DNA of 64,000 nt from an uncultured Bacteroidia bacterium (GCA_903923905.1 CAIXZH010000021.1:1-64000), one strand, 5' to 3'. Positions 51,836 to 61,876 are shown, numbered from the stretch's first letter. Notes: generated by a model from the letters alone, not told the origin. A program made the numbers and translations.

Positions 51836-54802
51836 TTATTTACTTTCAACCTCAAGTTTAAATTCTTCAAAGATCACGGTGGAAACTTTCTGATCGTTTG
51901 CCCCTCCGGCAAGACCAATATCCATCTTTTTTGCCAAACCGGGGATATCGCCCGATTCCCTTGAGATGATCCAGTTTTTGTCATCAAAACTGTAATATCC
52001 GGTGAAGCTGTTTCCATGCCGTACCAGCTTCAGCCAGACCGGCAATGGTTGATCAACCCCGTAATTCCTGCTCCTGGTATTATGCATGCAGCCGTCACCG
52101 AATTCGTCCCATTGTGCTCCGCACCGTTTGGTTGTAGAGAACAGCAGGAACGAACCCAGGGCATTACTCTTTGAACTGCTGTTTTTGGAAAGGTCGTTTC
52201 TCACAAATATCCCGGCGCGAAACCACTCGCTGATCCCTTCACTAAAACCGATTACCTTTACCTTGGCCACAAAGTTACCTTCGATTGCACCCTTCAGATA
52301 TATTGTTCCGTATGAATCTTCGGCATGCAGGAAATCGGTTCCAGCTGCGGTGATCTCATAATGATTCTTATTCACATTAAAGTTGAATGTGCATGGTTTC
52401 GCCGTTGCGGTGCAGAAGGTCTGGAATGGGGCCTTCTGAATATCAATTGTTTTAACCGGATACACGTGAACGGTGAGTGGTGGCTGACCGGCGATTGTTA
52501 CCTGATGGGAACCCGCCCCGGCAAAGAGTGAAAATTCAATCTGCTTCGTTTCATTCTCCTTAAAATGAATATCCCTGACTGCAGAAATTTTCCCATCGAC
52601 TATCAGTTCAACCTTTTGGGCACTCTTTTCGCTTCGGACATTCTGAGCTTCAATTTTCACATAGATGGAATCTCCCTGGGGAAGTTCCTTAACGGGAGTT
52701 TTTAAGTCGCGGTAGATTACAAAAAGCGGTTCACCGGCAACAACAACCTCTTTTTCAGGAGTTTTCCCAATAGCAACGGTATGTTTACCCGGATCAAAAA
52801 ATTTATACTTAAATTCAATCCGGCGCTCATTATGTGAGATGAAGGGGAGCTTCCCTGAGCTGACAACCTTCCCGTCAACATAGAAAAAGAGCTCCTCCAT
52901 CCCTGTAGATCCTGTGTTGGCAACCAGTGCAGATATCAGTACTTCAGCCCCTGTAACAAGCTGCCCCGCTGTTTTAATAACCAGATCACGGTAGGAGAGA
53001 TCCACCCGGCCATCAATAATCTCTTCGGCAGGAGTTACCGGGGATTCGATCAGCTGGTTGTTTTCATACACGTTATCCACGAGGTAGCAGGCACATAACT
53101 TCATCTGCCCCTGTTTGAGGTTGTAATAGGTGTTGTCGGTCACGGTCCATCCGGAAGACATATTCTGAAAGAACAGGGCGACATTTTCATTGGTAGCGGC
53201 AGGGTGCACGTCATGGATCACGTTACTTCGGACGACTGAACCAGGGCTTAATCCGTATACGGCAATTCCCCCTTCGTCGTCGCGTTTCATATTTGTAAAT
53301 GAGACGTGATTGAATTCTGCCAGGTGGTTTCCGTCGCTGGTCTCTTCGATATTGGGCCACGATCCGAGAGTAATCCCGTAGCTTCCCACATTGGAGATGT
53401 AATTGTGCGAAACCGTTGTCCTTAGTGCATTGTAAGTTGAAATGCCTGTGGCAGAAATATTTATGTTTGTTATCTTGTTAAATGAGATCACATTGTCACT
53501 CACAACATCGTTCCAGTTTTCCGGTTTTGGAATTCCGGCCACGATAATTCCTGACCCTTTCACATCGTTGATCACATTTTTGGCGACCAGATTATGGTAG
53601 CATCCTTTTCCCAGATGGATGGCGGCCTGGCTCACATTTTCAATCCTGTTTTGTAAGAATTCACAATTTTTGGTATACTGAAAAGAAACCGTACCGCTGC
53701 CACCTGATCGGGTGTTTTCAAATTTCAGATTGTAGAATCTTAGATTTCTGACCGGATTTTCGCGTGTGCCAGAGACTGAAATCAGGTTATCAAGCATTGG
53801 AAATACAATGGATGCCTTATTGGGATCACCAATCTCAGCATCGGGAATAAAACTTATTGAGTGTGTCTTTGCATTGAAATACCATTCATTGGTAGTATCC
53901 AGGAGTGCTTCGACATTTTCCACAAAATATTTGGGAGGTACAATCATCATTTCGGGGGATGGAGTTTTTAGCCAGGCTGTTCGGCTTTTTTCATCAACCC
54001 TGGCAATGGTTGAGTGTATTGCACCCCATCGGACAGTCATATTTATCCGGTTTGATTCCATATCCTTCCAGGGCTTCAGATCACCCTTCTTAAATTTAAA
54101 AGATATTGAATCCGAAGGTTGGCCATCGGTGAAGAAATAGCCGGTGTTTGGAGTCCGGGCTAGTGTGAGCCGTTTGCCATTTGCATAGAGATCATTAATT
54201 TCAGAACCGGAAAAGGGGGCACTCCAGATCCCGTTTTTCGTCTTTTTCCAGCCGGTTATTTTTTCCCCACCGGAAATGACAGGAGATTCCCTGGGATAGG
54301 CAGCATAGGTGACAAAGCAATCTTTGAGCTCATGGTATTCAAAGGCGCCGGTCGGAAGATCTGTTTCCACCCGTTCGCCACCATTTTCAGAGGAGAATCC
54401 AAGCGGATTATTGAGTGAATAGATCCCCTGTCGGATTAAGACCAGGATATCGCGACCCGTGCCATACTGGTGCGGAGTCCCCATAAACCGCTTGTCAACA
54501 GCTTTCTTCTTAAGCTTATAAACCTCCTGTTTCAATTTGCTGACTGCACTTTTCGCCCTTTCAATAGTTGCAAAAGGACCATCGGTTTTGTTGAGGTTAG
54601 GTTCTGCAAGTTTTCCTGACCAGTTATCATTTCCCAGGGGAGAGACATAGAAATCGGCGGCAGTACCGATGAGTGAAAACTCTGCTTTCTCCACACCCCT
54701 GACGAAGCGACCCTGGGCACCAACCTGAAAAATGGGAATACAAAGAATCAGTATCAGAAGTAAGCTCTTCAACATTGAGAATGGATTAATGCTTTTTTTC
54801 AT
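51836..54802 (-). CDS. Secreted right-handed parallel beta-helix protein
   Basis: I take ATG 54802 as the start (988 residues). The longer frame from 54853 would overlap the upstream gene, whereas 54802 gives a clean signal peptide (SMLKSLLLILILCIPIFQVG, then AQG). Residues ~45-100 hold the opening strand (DFYVSPLGNDNWSGKL, DGPFATIERAKSAV). Residues ~330-600 form the parallel beta-helix (NLRFYNLKFENTRSGGSG, HNLVAKNVINDVKGSGIIVA). Two Ig-like domains follow, then a concanavalin/DUF1349-like domain at ~815-985 (EWFRAGIFVRND, SFTGYYSFDDKNWI). The fold is used by pectin lyases and polysaccharide hydrolases. It is encoded 10 nt after the membrane-protein gene. Confidence 0.82.
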   Translation of the reverse strand: MKKSINPFSMLKSLLLILILCIPIFQVGAQGRFVRGVEKAEFSLIGTAADFYVSPLGNDNWSGKLAEPNLNKTDGPFATIERAKSAVSKLKQEVYKLKKKAVDKRFMGTPHQYGTGRDILVLIRQGIYSLNNPLGFSSENGGERVETDLPTGAFEYHELKDCFVTYAAYPRESPVISGGEKITGWKKTKNGIWSAPFSGSEINDLYANGKRLTLARTPNTGYFFTDGQPSDSISFKFKKGDLKPWKDMESNRINMTVRWGAIHSTIARVDEKSRTAWLKTPSPEMMIVPPKYFVENVEALLDTTNEWYFNAKTHSISFIPDAEIGDPNKASIVFPMLDNLISVSGTRENPVRNLRFYNLKFENTRSGGSGTVSFQYTKNCEFLQNRIENVSQAAIHLGKGCYHNLVAKNVINDVKGSGIIVAGIPKPENWNDVVSDNVISFNKITNINISATGISTYNALRTTVSHNYISNVGSYGITLGSWPNIEETSDGNHLAEFNHVSFTNMKRDDEGGIAVYGLSPGSVVRSNVIHDVHPAATNENVALFFQNMSSGWTVTDNTYYNLKQGQMKLCACYLVDNVYENNQLIESPVTPAEEIIDGRVDLSYRDLVIKTAGQLVTGAEVLISALVANTGSTGMEELFFYVDGKVVSSGKLPFISHNERRIEFKYKFFDPGKHTVAIGKTPEKEVVVAGEPLFVIYRDLKTPVKELPQGDSIYVKIEAQNVRSEKSAQKVELIVDGKISAVRDIHFKENETKQIEFSLFAGAGSHQVTIAGQPPLTVHVYPVKTIDIQKAPFQTFCTATAKPCTFNFNVNKNHYEITAAGTDFLHAEDSYGTIYLKGAIEGNFVAKVKVIGFSEGISEWFRAGIFVRNDLSKNSSSKSNALGSFLLFSTTKRCGAQWDEFGDGCMHNTRSRNYGVDQPLPVWLKLVRHGNSFTGYYSFDDKNWIISRESGDIPGLAKKMDIGLAGGANDQKVSTVIFEEFKLEVESK

Positions 54803-54812
54803 TCTTGTATTA

Positions 54813-56084
54813 TTAATTGGGGAAACGGTCATGTGCTCCGCCCATAATCCCATGAGAATTAACTAATATAAATGCGAGCAGCATGATGACAACGATCGCT
54901 CCAACGAGTAAGAAAAGCCACCGGTTTAAATTTAAATCCTTCAGCAGATCAGCGAAAAAAGGTGAGAACTGCTTCCGGGCAAGCAACAGAATCACAATGA
55001 AATTTACCCAGTAAAGCTGATGATTCGAAGGAAATCGGCCCGCAAAGACTCCGACAACAATATAGCTGACCAGGATGTAAGCCGCCAGGTACACTGCAAA
55101 CAGCATCAACACATCGTTTCGTCCAAAACCACCGGTCCCTTTTGAATATTTAAAGTAACCGATTACTGCTACGGCAGTCAGAATCAATGTACCCAGAATG
55201 GTGCTCAGCATCGCCGTGGTCTCCGGATTGACCGGATCTTTAATCCGTTCCAGTAAGGTGTGATAACCCATTGAATCAATCAAATTTATAAAGGGGATTC
55301 CCATAAACACAAGCAGCATGGCGATTTTTGATTCCCAACCCTCCGAAGCGGCAGTCTCTTCGGGCCATTCGGAACTGAATACTCCATACGCCATCCCAAG
55401 ACCGCCAAAGAATCCGATGCTATACTCCATGACATTCCACATGTTAAACTGAATCTGCAGAATATCTCCAAGGGTTTGGAGGAAATTTCCGAATGCAAAT
55501 CCAAAACCTGCTCCCAGTGCTGAAAAGAGAGAAACCCGAATCGATGAAGTGTAGTTATTCCTGGCCATATGCCACACCAATGCCAGTCCTGCCCCCAAAC
55601 AGACCGACCAGGTTTCTTCCCTTGGAGGGGTCATCAGCCATTCAAGCTGAACGACAAACAAGTAATAGCCCAGAACCCCGCCGGCAATCATCTCTGCAAG
55701 AAGGGCGCCCCAGTTGACCTTTTTCTGCTTCGAACCTTCAAGTGTTAAACCTACAAAACCGCCACCGAGGATTCCGTATAAACCGCCAATGACCATAAGC
55801 ATTACCAAACCATAAAATGCATTGGGGAAACTGGTGCTCCGGCCATATCCGACAACCTGTCCATAGCTCATCATTCCTCCGGCTCCCCAGCCCACAGCAG
55901 AGGCCAAGGCAATAGAGAAGACCTTTGAATACCAGTCTTTTCGTTTGGAAACCAGGATCAGAGCGAGGGCAAATATTCCGCCTGCCCAGGAAGCTCCCTG
56001 TTCGTGTCCAAACTGCCCCCTTATTGCCCACGCCGTTCCGCAGGCCATCGCCACGATTAAAATGCTGATTAATTGCTTTTTCAT
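54813..56084 (-). CDS. Polytopic membrane protein of unknown function
   Basis: A 423-residue protein with roughly eleven hydrophobic spans and glycine-rich loops (GWGAGGMMSYGQVVGYGRST, YGILGGGFVGLTLEGS). The N-terminus reads AWAIRGQFGHEQGASWAGGI. I do not recognise a characterised transporter family. The gene is tightly coupled to the beta-helix gene and downstream of a GH3 gene, so a role in sugar or glycan-product transport is a reasonable guess but only a guess. Confidence 0.6.
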   Translation of the reverse strand: MKKQLISILIVAMACGTAWAIRGQFGHEQGASWAGGIFALALILVSKRKDWYSKVFSIALASAVGWGAGGMMSYGQVVGYGRSTSFPNAFYGLVMLMVIGGLYGILGGGFVGLTLEGSKQKKVNWGALLAEMIAGGVLGYYLFVVQLEWLMTPPREETWSVCLGAGLALVWHMARNNYTSSIRVSLFSALGAGFGFAFGNFLQTLGDILQIQFNMWNVMEYSIGFFGGLGMAYGVFSSEWPEETAASEGWESKIAMLLVFMGIPFINLIDSMGYHTLLERIKDPVNPETTAMLSTILGTLILTAVAVIGYFKYSKGTGGFGRNDVLMLFAVYLAAYILVSYIVVGVFAGRFPSNHQLYWVNFIVILLLARKQFSPFFADLLKDLNLNRWLFLLVGAIVVIMLLAFILVNSHGIMGGAHDRFPN

Positions 56085-56194
56085 AGTTGAGAGTTGTTAG
56101 TAACTATTTTGAAACAAAGTATTCATAAAATCTTATTAATGAGTAATATATCTAATTTCAGTATGAGAGCTATCAGCTCGGTTCATCATCTAAG

Positions 56195-56330
56195 AACGGA
56201 TTTTAATCCGTTATACTAGTGATCAGAAACTAAGCGAGAGTGCTCTAGGTACGGGTCATCAAGTCAAAAATGGGTCGAACCTAAGTTTCTCATGATCATT
56301 TCATCCTGTAACAACGGATTAAAATCCGTT
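56195..56330. repeat. Nested palindromic region
   Basis: AACGGATT-tt-AATCCGTT (56195-56212) and AACGGATT-aa-AATCCGTT (56313-56330) are self-complementary and also complementary to each other. Between them TGATCAGAAACT (from about 56221) has an imperfect inverse near 56285-56299 (AGTTTCTCATGATCA). The whole 136 bp can fold into one long stem or several small hairpins. With 56341-56363 it fills most of the 319-bp gap between the GH3 and membrane-protein genes. Confidence 0.65.
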
Positions 56331-56340
56331 ATTGCAAGAC

Positions 56341-56363
56341 TTACAGAGGCTACGCCTCTGTAA
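56341..56363. terminator. Perfect 10-bp hairpin with TAC loop
   Basis: TTACAGAGGC-tac-GCCTCTGTAA. It lies 40 nt after the GH3 stop on the minus strand and shares the CTACG apex with the small hairpins at 30.5 kb. Terminator or repeat-element role is inferred. Confidence 0.6.
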
Positions 56364-56403
56364 ATACCTTATATCCAAAATTCATTTAATCATGGACTTG
56401 TCA

Positions 56404-59025
56404 TTATTTAATTTCAACTTGCCCGGTTGACTTTATATCTACAGAAGAACTTCCAACCATCAACTTAAATATTCCGGGTTCAACGACGAATCTCTTTTTG
56501 TTTACATCATAGAATGCCAGATCTTTGGCAGGAAATACCAGTTCCACCGTTTTTTGTTCTTTTGGTTTCAGGGTGATCCGCTCAAAACTAACAAGTTGTT
56601 TTTCAGGGCGCAGAACACCCGATTTTTCCTGGCGGGCATATAACTGAACCACCTCATCACCGGTAAGCTTTCCATTGTTTTTTATCGTGATTTTTGCCGT
56701 TATGTTCCCTGAAGAATCCACATTTTTGGAGATCACCTCCAGTTTCCCATAACTGAACCTGGTATAACTCAGGCCATAGCCAAACGGATAGAGCACCTCA
56801 CTGATCCCGGAGTTATCTTTGACATTGTTCCCATACATATATGTTCTCCTTTTCCGGATATCATAGTCGCTGATTGAAGGCAAATTAACAGCCGATTTGT
56901 AAAAGGTGAGAGGCAACCTTCCGGCCGGATTGCAGTCGCCAAAAATTACATCCGCAATGGCATTCCCTCCCTCTTCGCCATTGTACCAGGTTTCGAAAAT
57001 TGCCGGCACTTGTGCATTTAACCAGTTCACAGCCATGGCACTGCCATTTTGAAGGATCACGATGGTTTTAGGATTTGAATTGAATACAGCCTTAACAAGG
57101 TCCTCCTGGTCGCCGGGGAGATTAAGGTCTGCGCGATCGACCCCCTCTTTTTCAACGCTCTCATCGGTTCCCAAAACGACAATTGCTACATCGGCCTTTC
57201 GGGCAGCATCGGTTGCCTCCCGGAATTTCTCCGGATTCGGGGGAGCTCCCCAAAGTTTAACTTCTGCATGGTACCACTGTTGGATGTATTCGAGGCGGAG
57301 ATCATACTTTTTTCCCGCCTCAATCTCAATTTTTGCCACCTCCGACGACTTATTCCGGTTTAACGTCCGGTCAATTAGTAATTTGTTATTGATATACAGC
57401 CTGATAGCGTCATCGAATTCGCTGCCAATATAATAGGGACCCGAGCATGGGGCAATAAAACGACCGGTCCACCTTACCGAGAAGTAGGTAGCCGGGATGC
57501 CGGGAGCAGGAGCATCTTTGCCAAAGTTAAAATCGATTACCGGGTCAATGCGGGTCAGGACAGGTTCACCCGAGCAGTCTGTATTGTTGAAGTATTCTCC
57601 CTTTAAACCGTGTTCACCAGGCTCTCCACCAGCCGGAATCAAATATTCGGTGGGGATAACCGGCAATTTAATTTTCACTTCAGTTCCCTTCACATAATTG
57701 ACTTTGGAACTGTCCAGTTTATTGATTATTCCCTGCAGGGGAGAGATTGCTTTGGAATATCCACCCGTGTAACCTCCCAATTCGGCGATTGCAGCAACTG
57801 GACCGATCACTGCAACGGACCGGATCTTATTTTTATTCAATGGCAGCATATGGCCTTCATTTTTAAGCAACACGATGGTTTTCTGTGCAGCCTCTCTGGC
57901 TACAGCCCTGTTCCCCGGGCTGTCCACTACCGAATGGGGTATCTTCGTATAGGGCACCATCTCAGGAGGATCATACAATCCCAGTTTAAAACGGGGGAGG
58001 AGGATCCTATAAACAGCGGTGTCAATGGTTGCTGCAGAGACCAGTCCCATTTTGACCACTTCCGCCAGGTGATCCCGGAAGCAATCGCCGCATTCGATGT
58101 CCAGTCCGGAATTTATGGCCAGGGCAATGGCTTCCTGCACATTGGCCACATATTTATGTCCTTCATATAAATCCCTGATCCCATTGCAGTCTGATACCAC
58201 ATTCCCTTCATAACCCCATTCCCCTCGAAGAATATCGGTCAGCAATTTTTTATTTCCAATGCAGGGAACACCGTTCAGTCTGTTATAGGCGGCCATAATC
58301 TGCAGAACTTTCCCCTGCTGAACCAGGGATTGATATGGACGCAGGTAATATTCATGCAGCAGTTCTTCATCGACATCGGAGGATCCGTTGTGACGGCACC
58401 ACTCCTCGTTATTGAGTGCAAAATGTTTGGGACTAGCCGTTGATTTCAGATATCTTGGATTATCCCCGTGGAGTCCCTTTACAAAGGCGAGACTCAATTG
58501 GGTGGTGAGGAACGGGTCCTCTCCGTAGCACTCTTCCGTCCTTCCCCAACGCGGGTCGCGTGCCATTTCGACAACCGGCGCCCAAAATGTCAGGGTTGCT
58601 TTGGGTACGTTGCCATTCACCCTGCCCCTTACCTCGTCAGACATTACATCAGCCATTTTATGCACCATATCCCTGTCAAAGGAGGCAGCCTGGGCAATCG
58701 GTACGGGAAATACGGTAGCTGCTTCACCTGCAGGAACCCCTACACAATGTCCGTCGCCTGCACTGCTCCAGAGAAAACCCTGAATTCCCAGACGTTTAAC
58801 CGGAGAGGAGATGCGCGAGCTCATCTGTGATAATTTCTCATCCAGGGTCATTCGTGACAGTAAATCAGTTACCCGTAATTTATACGGTTTGGTGTAATCG
58901 AGGTAATCTGGCTTCTCCTGAGACTGTTGAGCAGAAAGTGTGATGGATTGAATTAAAACAAGGAATAAGATGAGGAAAGCTTTAGCTCCTGATATTGCTT
59001 TTTTTAAAAATCTCATATTTTTCAT
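56404..59025 (-). CDS. GH3 beta-glycosidase with PA14 insertion
   Basis: An 873-residue secreted protein (signal peptide ~1-32, ending LSAQ). The N-terminal (beta/alpha)8 domain has KSTASPKHFALNNEEW and the nucleophile D279 in GNVVSDCNGI. The second domain is interrupted by a PA14 module at ~472-595 (GLKGEYFNNTDCSGEP, IRLYINNKLLIDR). It resumes with DVAIVVLGTDESVEKEGVDR, which carries the expected acid/base region. An FN3-like domain at ~775-865 closes it. The architecture matches exo-acting beta-glucosidases and beta-xylosidases. The exact sugar is not predictable. Confidence 0.93.
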   Translation of the reverse strand: MKNMRFLKKAISGAKAFLILFLVLIQSITLSAQQSQEKPDYLDYTKPYKLRVTDLLSRMTLDEKLSQMSSRISSPVKRLGIQGFLWSSAGDGHCVGVPAGEAATVFPVPIAQAASFDRDMVHKMADVMSDEVRGRVNGNVPKATLTFWAPVVEMARDPRWGRTEECYGEDPFLTTQLSLAFVKGLHGDNPRYLKSTASPKHFALNNEEWCRHNGSSDVDEELLHEYYLRPYQSLVQQGKVLQIMAAYNRLNGVPCIGNKKLLTDILRGEWGYEGNVVSDCNGIRDLYEGHKYVANVQEAIALAINSGLDIECGDCFRDHLAEVVKMGLVSAATIDTAVYRILLPRFKLGLYDPPEMVPYTKIPHSVVDSPGNRAVAREAAQKTIVLLKNEGHMLPLNKNKIRSVAVIGPVAAIAELGGYTGGYSKAISPLQGIINKLDSSKVNYVKGTEVKIKLPVIPTEYLIPAGGEPGEHGLKGEYFNNTDCSGEPVLTRIDPVIDFNFGKDAPAPGIPATYFSVRWTGRFIAPCSGPYYIGSEFDDAIRLYINNKLLIDRTLNRNKSSEVAKIEIEAGKKYDLRLEYIQQWYHAEVKLWGAPPNPEKFREATDAARKADVAIVVLGTDESVEKEGVDRADLNLPGDQEDLVKAVFNSNPKTIVILQNGSAMAVNWLNAQVPAIFETWYNGEEGGNAIADVIFGDCNPAGRLPLTFYKSAVNLPSISDYDIRKRRTYMYGNNVKDNSGISEVLYPFGYGLSYTRFSYGKLEVISKNVDSSGNITAKITIKNNGKLTGDEVVQLYARQEKSGVLRPEKQLVSFERITLKPKEQKTVELVFPAKDLAFYDVNKKRFVVEPGIFKLMVGSSSVDIKSTGQVEIK

Positions 59026-59095
59026 GTTTAAGAATTTTACCGATTATATATGTTGAAAAGGTTAAAGCTTTAATAGCTGTCGCAAACCTTTTTAA

Positions 59096-59171
59096 CGCAG
59101 AGTTTCGCAGAGTAGGCGCAGAGGCACGCAGAGTTTTTATTTTATAATTTAACACTTTGCGGTTCTCTGCG
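59096..59171. repeat. CGCAGAG short-repeat cluster with inverted CTCTGCG
   Basis: CGCAGAG occurs at 59096, 59106, 59117 and 59127, that is every 10-11 nt on one face of the helix. CTCTGCG appears in the opposite sense at 59165-59171, so a hairpin is possible. It sits upstream of the GH3 gene and downstream of the DUF5009 gene. Confidence 0.65.
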
Positions 59172-59226
59172 GTTAGATTTTGAATCAGTTTCTGCAACTA
59201 TTTATTTTCAATTATGGTTCATCAAC

Positions 59227-60342
59227 TTACACCCTCAGAAATATTTTGTTTTTGTACAAATAGTACAGGAATAGCCACTCAGCGGCAATCATTCCAGTCA
59301 CAATGATTACCTCTCCAAAATTGCCACTGGGGATCGCTATCCATCCTAATAGAAATTTGGAAGGGAGTTCAAAATCAATAAGGTGGCCACCAAGGTAGAT
59401 TGTTATTGAATTCAGCCCGATGACCCTGAAAAAGAAGATCCACTTATTCCACAATTTCACATCAATGATAAAATAGAATATTGCGAGCAGAAGAAAGCTT
59501 ACTCCGGCGGTCAGCAGGTCAAAAGGAACTGTCCACAATCTCTTTATGATGGGGTAAAATGGGGAGAGCAAAAGGGCAATCACAACAAGGGAGACTCCGG
59601 AGATCAATAAGATAGCTGTTTTTCTTAAAGAGGTAAGGCTTCCGTTGCGGAGGAGAGATCCGGCAATTGCTCCAGTCAAGGTGACTGAAATGGCTGATAC
59701 GATGCACAGAACACCCTCAGGATCAAAAAATTTGTCGATTAATCTTCCCGGAAGCAGGTGCTGATCCAGCCAGGCATTTATGCTCCCTTCGGGCGTAAAT
59801 ACTCCGGCTCCAAAACCGGGAACCGGTACCAGGTTCTGGAGGATTGCAATTCCGGCCAGTATTCCGGTTAACCAAAAGATTCTTGCTCTTAATGTGTTGG
59901 TATTAATGACAATCAGGGAGGCAAAAAAGTACCCGATTCCTATCTGGGACAGAACGCTCAGATACCGCATGTTCGAGAAACCTTTCTCCAGGGCACCGTT
60001 ATAGACCATCCCGAAAATCACGAGCAAAATCATCCGTTGAAACACCTTTTTATAGAGCTCTTTTTTTGGAGTTCCTTTTTCCAGTTTGCTCGTTAGCGCA
60101 AACGGGATTGCTGCTCCGGAGATGAACATAAATAACGGGAATATCAGATCTTCAAAATGAAATCCCTCCCATTGTACATGATGCGTTTGATTTGCAAGCG
60201 CAGTAACCCAATCCCAGCCCGTTGATTTAGAAAGAGCCCTGAGCAATTCCCCTCCGCCGATAATCCAGAGCATGTCAAATCCACGCAGTGTATCGAGTGA
60301 GCTAAGCCGCTCTTTTACAGTTAATTTCATTGTTGTTTCCAT
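59227..60342 (-). CDS. DUF5009/HGSNAT-like membrane acyltransferase
   Basis: A 371-residue inner-membrane protein with about ten spans. The start RLSSLDTLRGFDMLWIIGGG, and QWEGFHFEDLIFPLFMFISG soon after, match the COG4299 family related to heparan-alpha-glucosaminide N-acetyltransferase. Members are thought to transfer acetyl groups across the membrane onto sugars. It is 20 nt downstream of the PHP-domain gene and upstream of a GH3 gene, so acetylation or handling of a glycan product is inferred. METTMKLT offers two possible start codons. Confidence 0.83.
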   Translation of the reverse strand: METTMKLTVKERLSSLDTLRGFDMLWIIGGGELLRALSKSTGWDWVTALANQTHHVQWEGFHFEDLIFPLFMFISGAAIPFALTSKLEKGTPKKELYKKVFQRMILLVIFGMVYNGALEKGFSNMRYLSVLSQIGIGYFFASLIVINTNTLRARIFWLTGILAGIAILQNLVPVPGFGAGVFTPEGSINAWLDQHLLPGRLIDKFFDPEGVLCIVSAISVTLTGAIAGSLLRNGSLTSLRKTAILLISGVSLVVIALLLSPFYPIIKRLWTVPFDLLTAGVSFLLLAIFYFIIDVKLWNKWIFFFRVIGLNSITIYLGGHLIDFELPSKFLLGWIAIPSGNFGEVIIVTGMIAAEWLFLYYLYKNKIFLRV

Positions 60343-60362
60343 AATTTGGTTTAAAATTGATA

Positions 60363-61817
60363 TTATCTTTTTGATGCAGAACGATTCCTGAAAAAAGTGA
60401 CCAGACCTGAATACACTAAAAAAACAGCCCCTGCAGTAAACAGCAGATTGCTGTATTCATGGTACATTTTGGTATAATCGGTAAGATCTTTTATCCTGGT
60501 GAAATAAAACAGCCCAAGGCAAAGCATAAACAGCGCACCTAAAACACCTAAAAAAGGGACCAACCGGTTTTCCGGGATGTGTTTAGCTGTTTTATTTGAT
60601 TCTGAGAATCGGATTCTAATCCCGGCAACTACCAGTATCCAGAAAATCCATGAAAATACCTGGTAAAAATTCAGTGTCCTGAAATAATTGAAAAAGGTGA
60701 AAAGCGGACTCAAATAAAGGTATTTCCTTGTATAATATGGGCGGTCTTTATAGAGTAAAACCTGTAGTTTGCTTTGATCGCGGGTTTTGATAATCTTTAA
60801 AATAGCCTCCTCTTTTGAAGCCGGGTCTAAATTACGCCATCCCGGTAATTCAAAGGCATTCCATAACGAACAGGCATTACCGTATCCGTGAAAGTCAAGT
60901 CCGCCATTCATTACCAGGTTGTTGTGTTCACAAAAATCCCTAATCCGGTGGTATACTTTCCGGTCATATGAGAGATCTGTTGCGCTGTTCTCAATTTCGT
61001 ACCCATCAACTCCCAGATTCTTGTAGTATTCCAGGGATTTATGCTCTCCGTCGAACCAGTGATTTACGATTACTGCCCCGTTGCTGGCATGCGCCAGCTG
61101 GATGATGGTTGAATCGGAGCATCCTTTTGTGCTGAACCTTTCCCTGAGTCCCAGCAGACTCAAATGGTTGCTTCCCGAAAACTCCTCGCCACACATCACT
61201 AGGGGTTCGCCCGCAAATTTGTGATCCCGCTGAGCCTGAACAAAATCGAGGGTACGACTGTGATTATTATGATCCGTGATAAAAAAGGCGTCATATCCGT
61301 TGCGCTGGTGCCATTTCCACAAATTCTCCTCAGAGATCAGACCGTCATGACTAAAATCGGTATGAGAATGGGTGGTCACCAGGATTTTATCGGAAGAATG
61401 ATTTGCAATGGTATTATTTGGCAAAGGGATGAAGATGATCACTACAAAAACGGCAAACCACAAACCAATAATAATTGGAATATTAACTATTTGATCAACA
61501 ATGTATTTCCTTCTTAATTTCCTCTCTTTAACTAAAAATGATTTAGTGAGGCTGTACACGGCATAAACCACCAAAACCCAAAACAGGAGGAACCTCAATT
61601 CGGTTAAAGCATAAAACGACCGGTTAAAAAACAACAATAGACCCAGAACCGGCTCAAACAATATCCTGCAGAATGAGATCCTAATCCCAAATTCGGATAC
61701 CGGTTGCAAGGTCAGTGCATTTTCAATATGGATGGGGTAATGAAAAAGAATGGACACCACAACAACTAAAGCAATGATTATGGCCGGGACTTTTAGCTCT
61801 TTTTGCAAAAATTTCAT
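60363..61817 (-). CDS. Membrane protein with central PHP-type metal-dependent domain
   Basis: A 484-residue protein. About four membrane spans occupy residues 1-130. They are followed by a PHP domain at ~145-375: HSHTDFSHDGLISEENLWKW, AFFITDHNNHSR, MCGEEFS, AVIVNHWFDG and MNGGLDFHGYG, which supply the expected His/Asp/Glu metal ligands. Three or so spans close the protein. PHP domains hydrolyse phosphoesters, but most are soluble. The membrane-embedded layout suggests action on an envelope or exported substrate. It is coupled to the MBL-fold gene upstream (59 nt) and DUF5009 downstream (20 nt). Confidence 0.82.
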   Translation of the reverse strand: MKFLQKELKVPAIIIALVVVVSILFHYPIHIENALTLQPVSEFGIRISFCRILFEPVLGLLLFFNRSFYALTELRFLLFWVLVVYAVYSLTKSFLVKERKLRRKYIVDQIVNIPIIIGLWFAVFVVIIFIPLPNNTIANHSSDKILVTTHSHTDFSHDGLISEENLWKWHQRNGYDAFFITDHNNHSRTLDFVQAQRDHKFAGEPLVMCGEEFSGSNHLSLLGLRERFSTKGCSDSTIIQLAHASNGAVIVNHWFDGEHKSLEYYKNLGVDGYEIENSATDLSYDRKVYHRIRDFCEHNNLVMNGGLDFHGYGNACSLWNAFELPGWRNLDPASKEEAILKIIKTRDQSKLQVLLYKDRPYYTRKYLYLSPLFTFFNYFRTLNFYQVFSWIFWILVVAGIRIRFSESNKTAKHIPENRLVPFLGVLGALFMLCLGLFYFTRIKDLTDYTKMYHEYSNLLFTAGAVFLVYSGLVTFFRNRSASKR

Positions 61818-61876
61818 ATTAATTATTTAGACCTTTAGAAATTTCGGAATTGAATTATGAAGTTTATGTTCTCCTT

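Noticed and set aside
54803-54853. Upstream start for the beta-helix gene
   Set aside because: It would overlap the preceding gene and put 17 non-hydrophobic residues ahead of a normal signal peptide; ATG 54802 is better.
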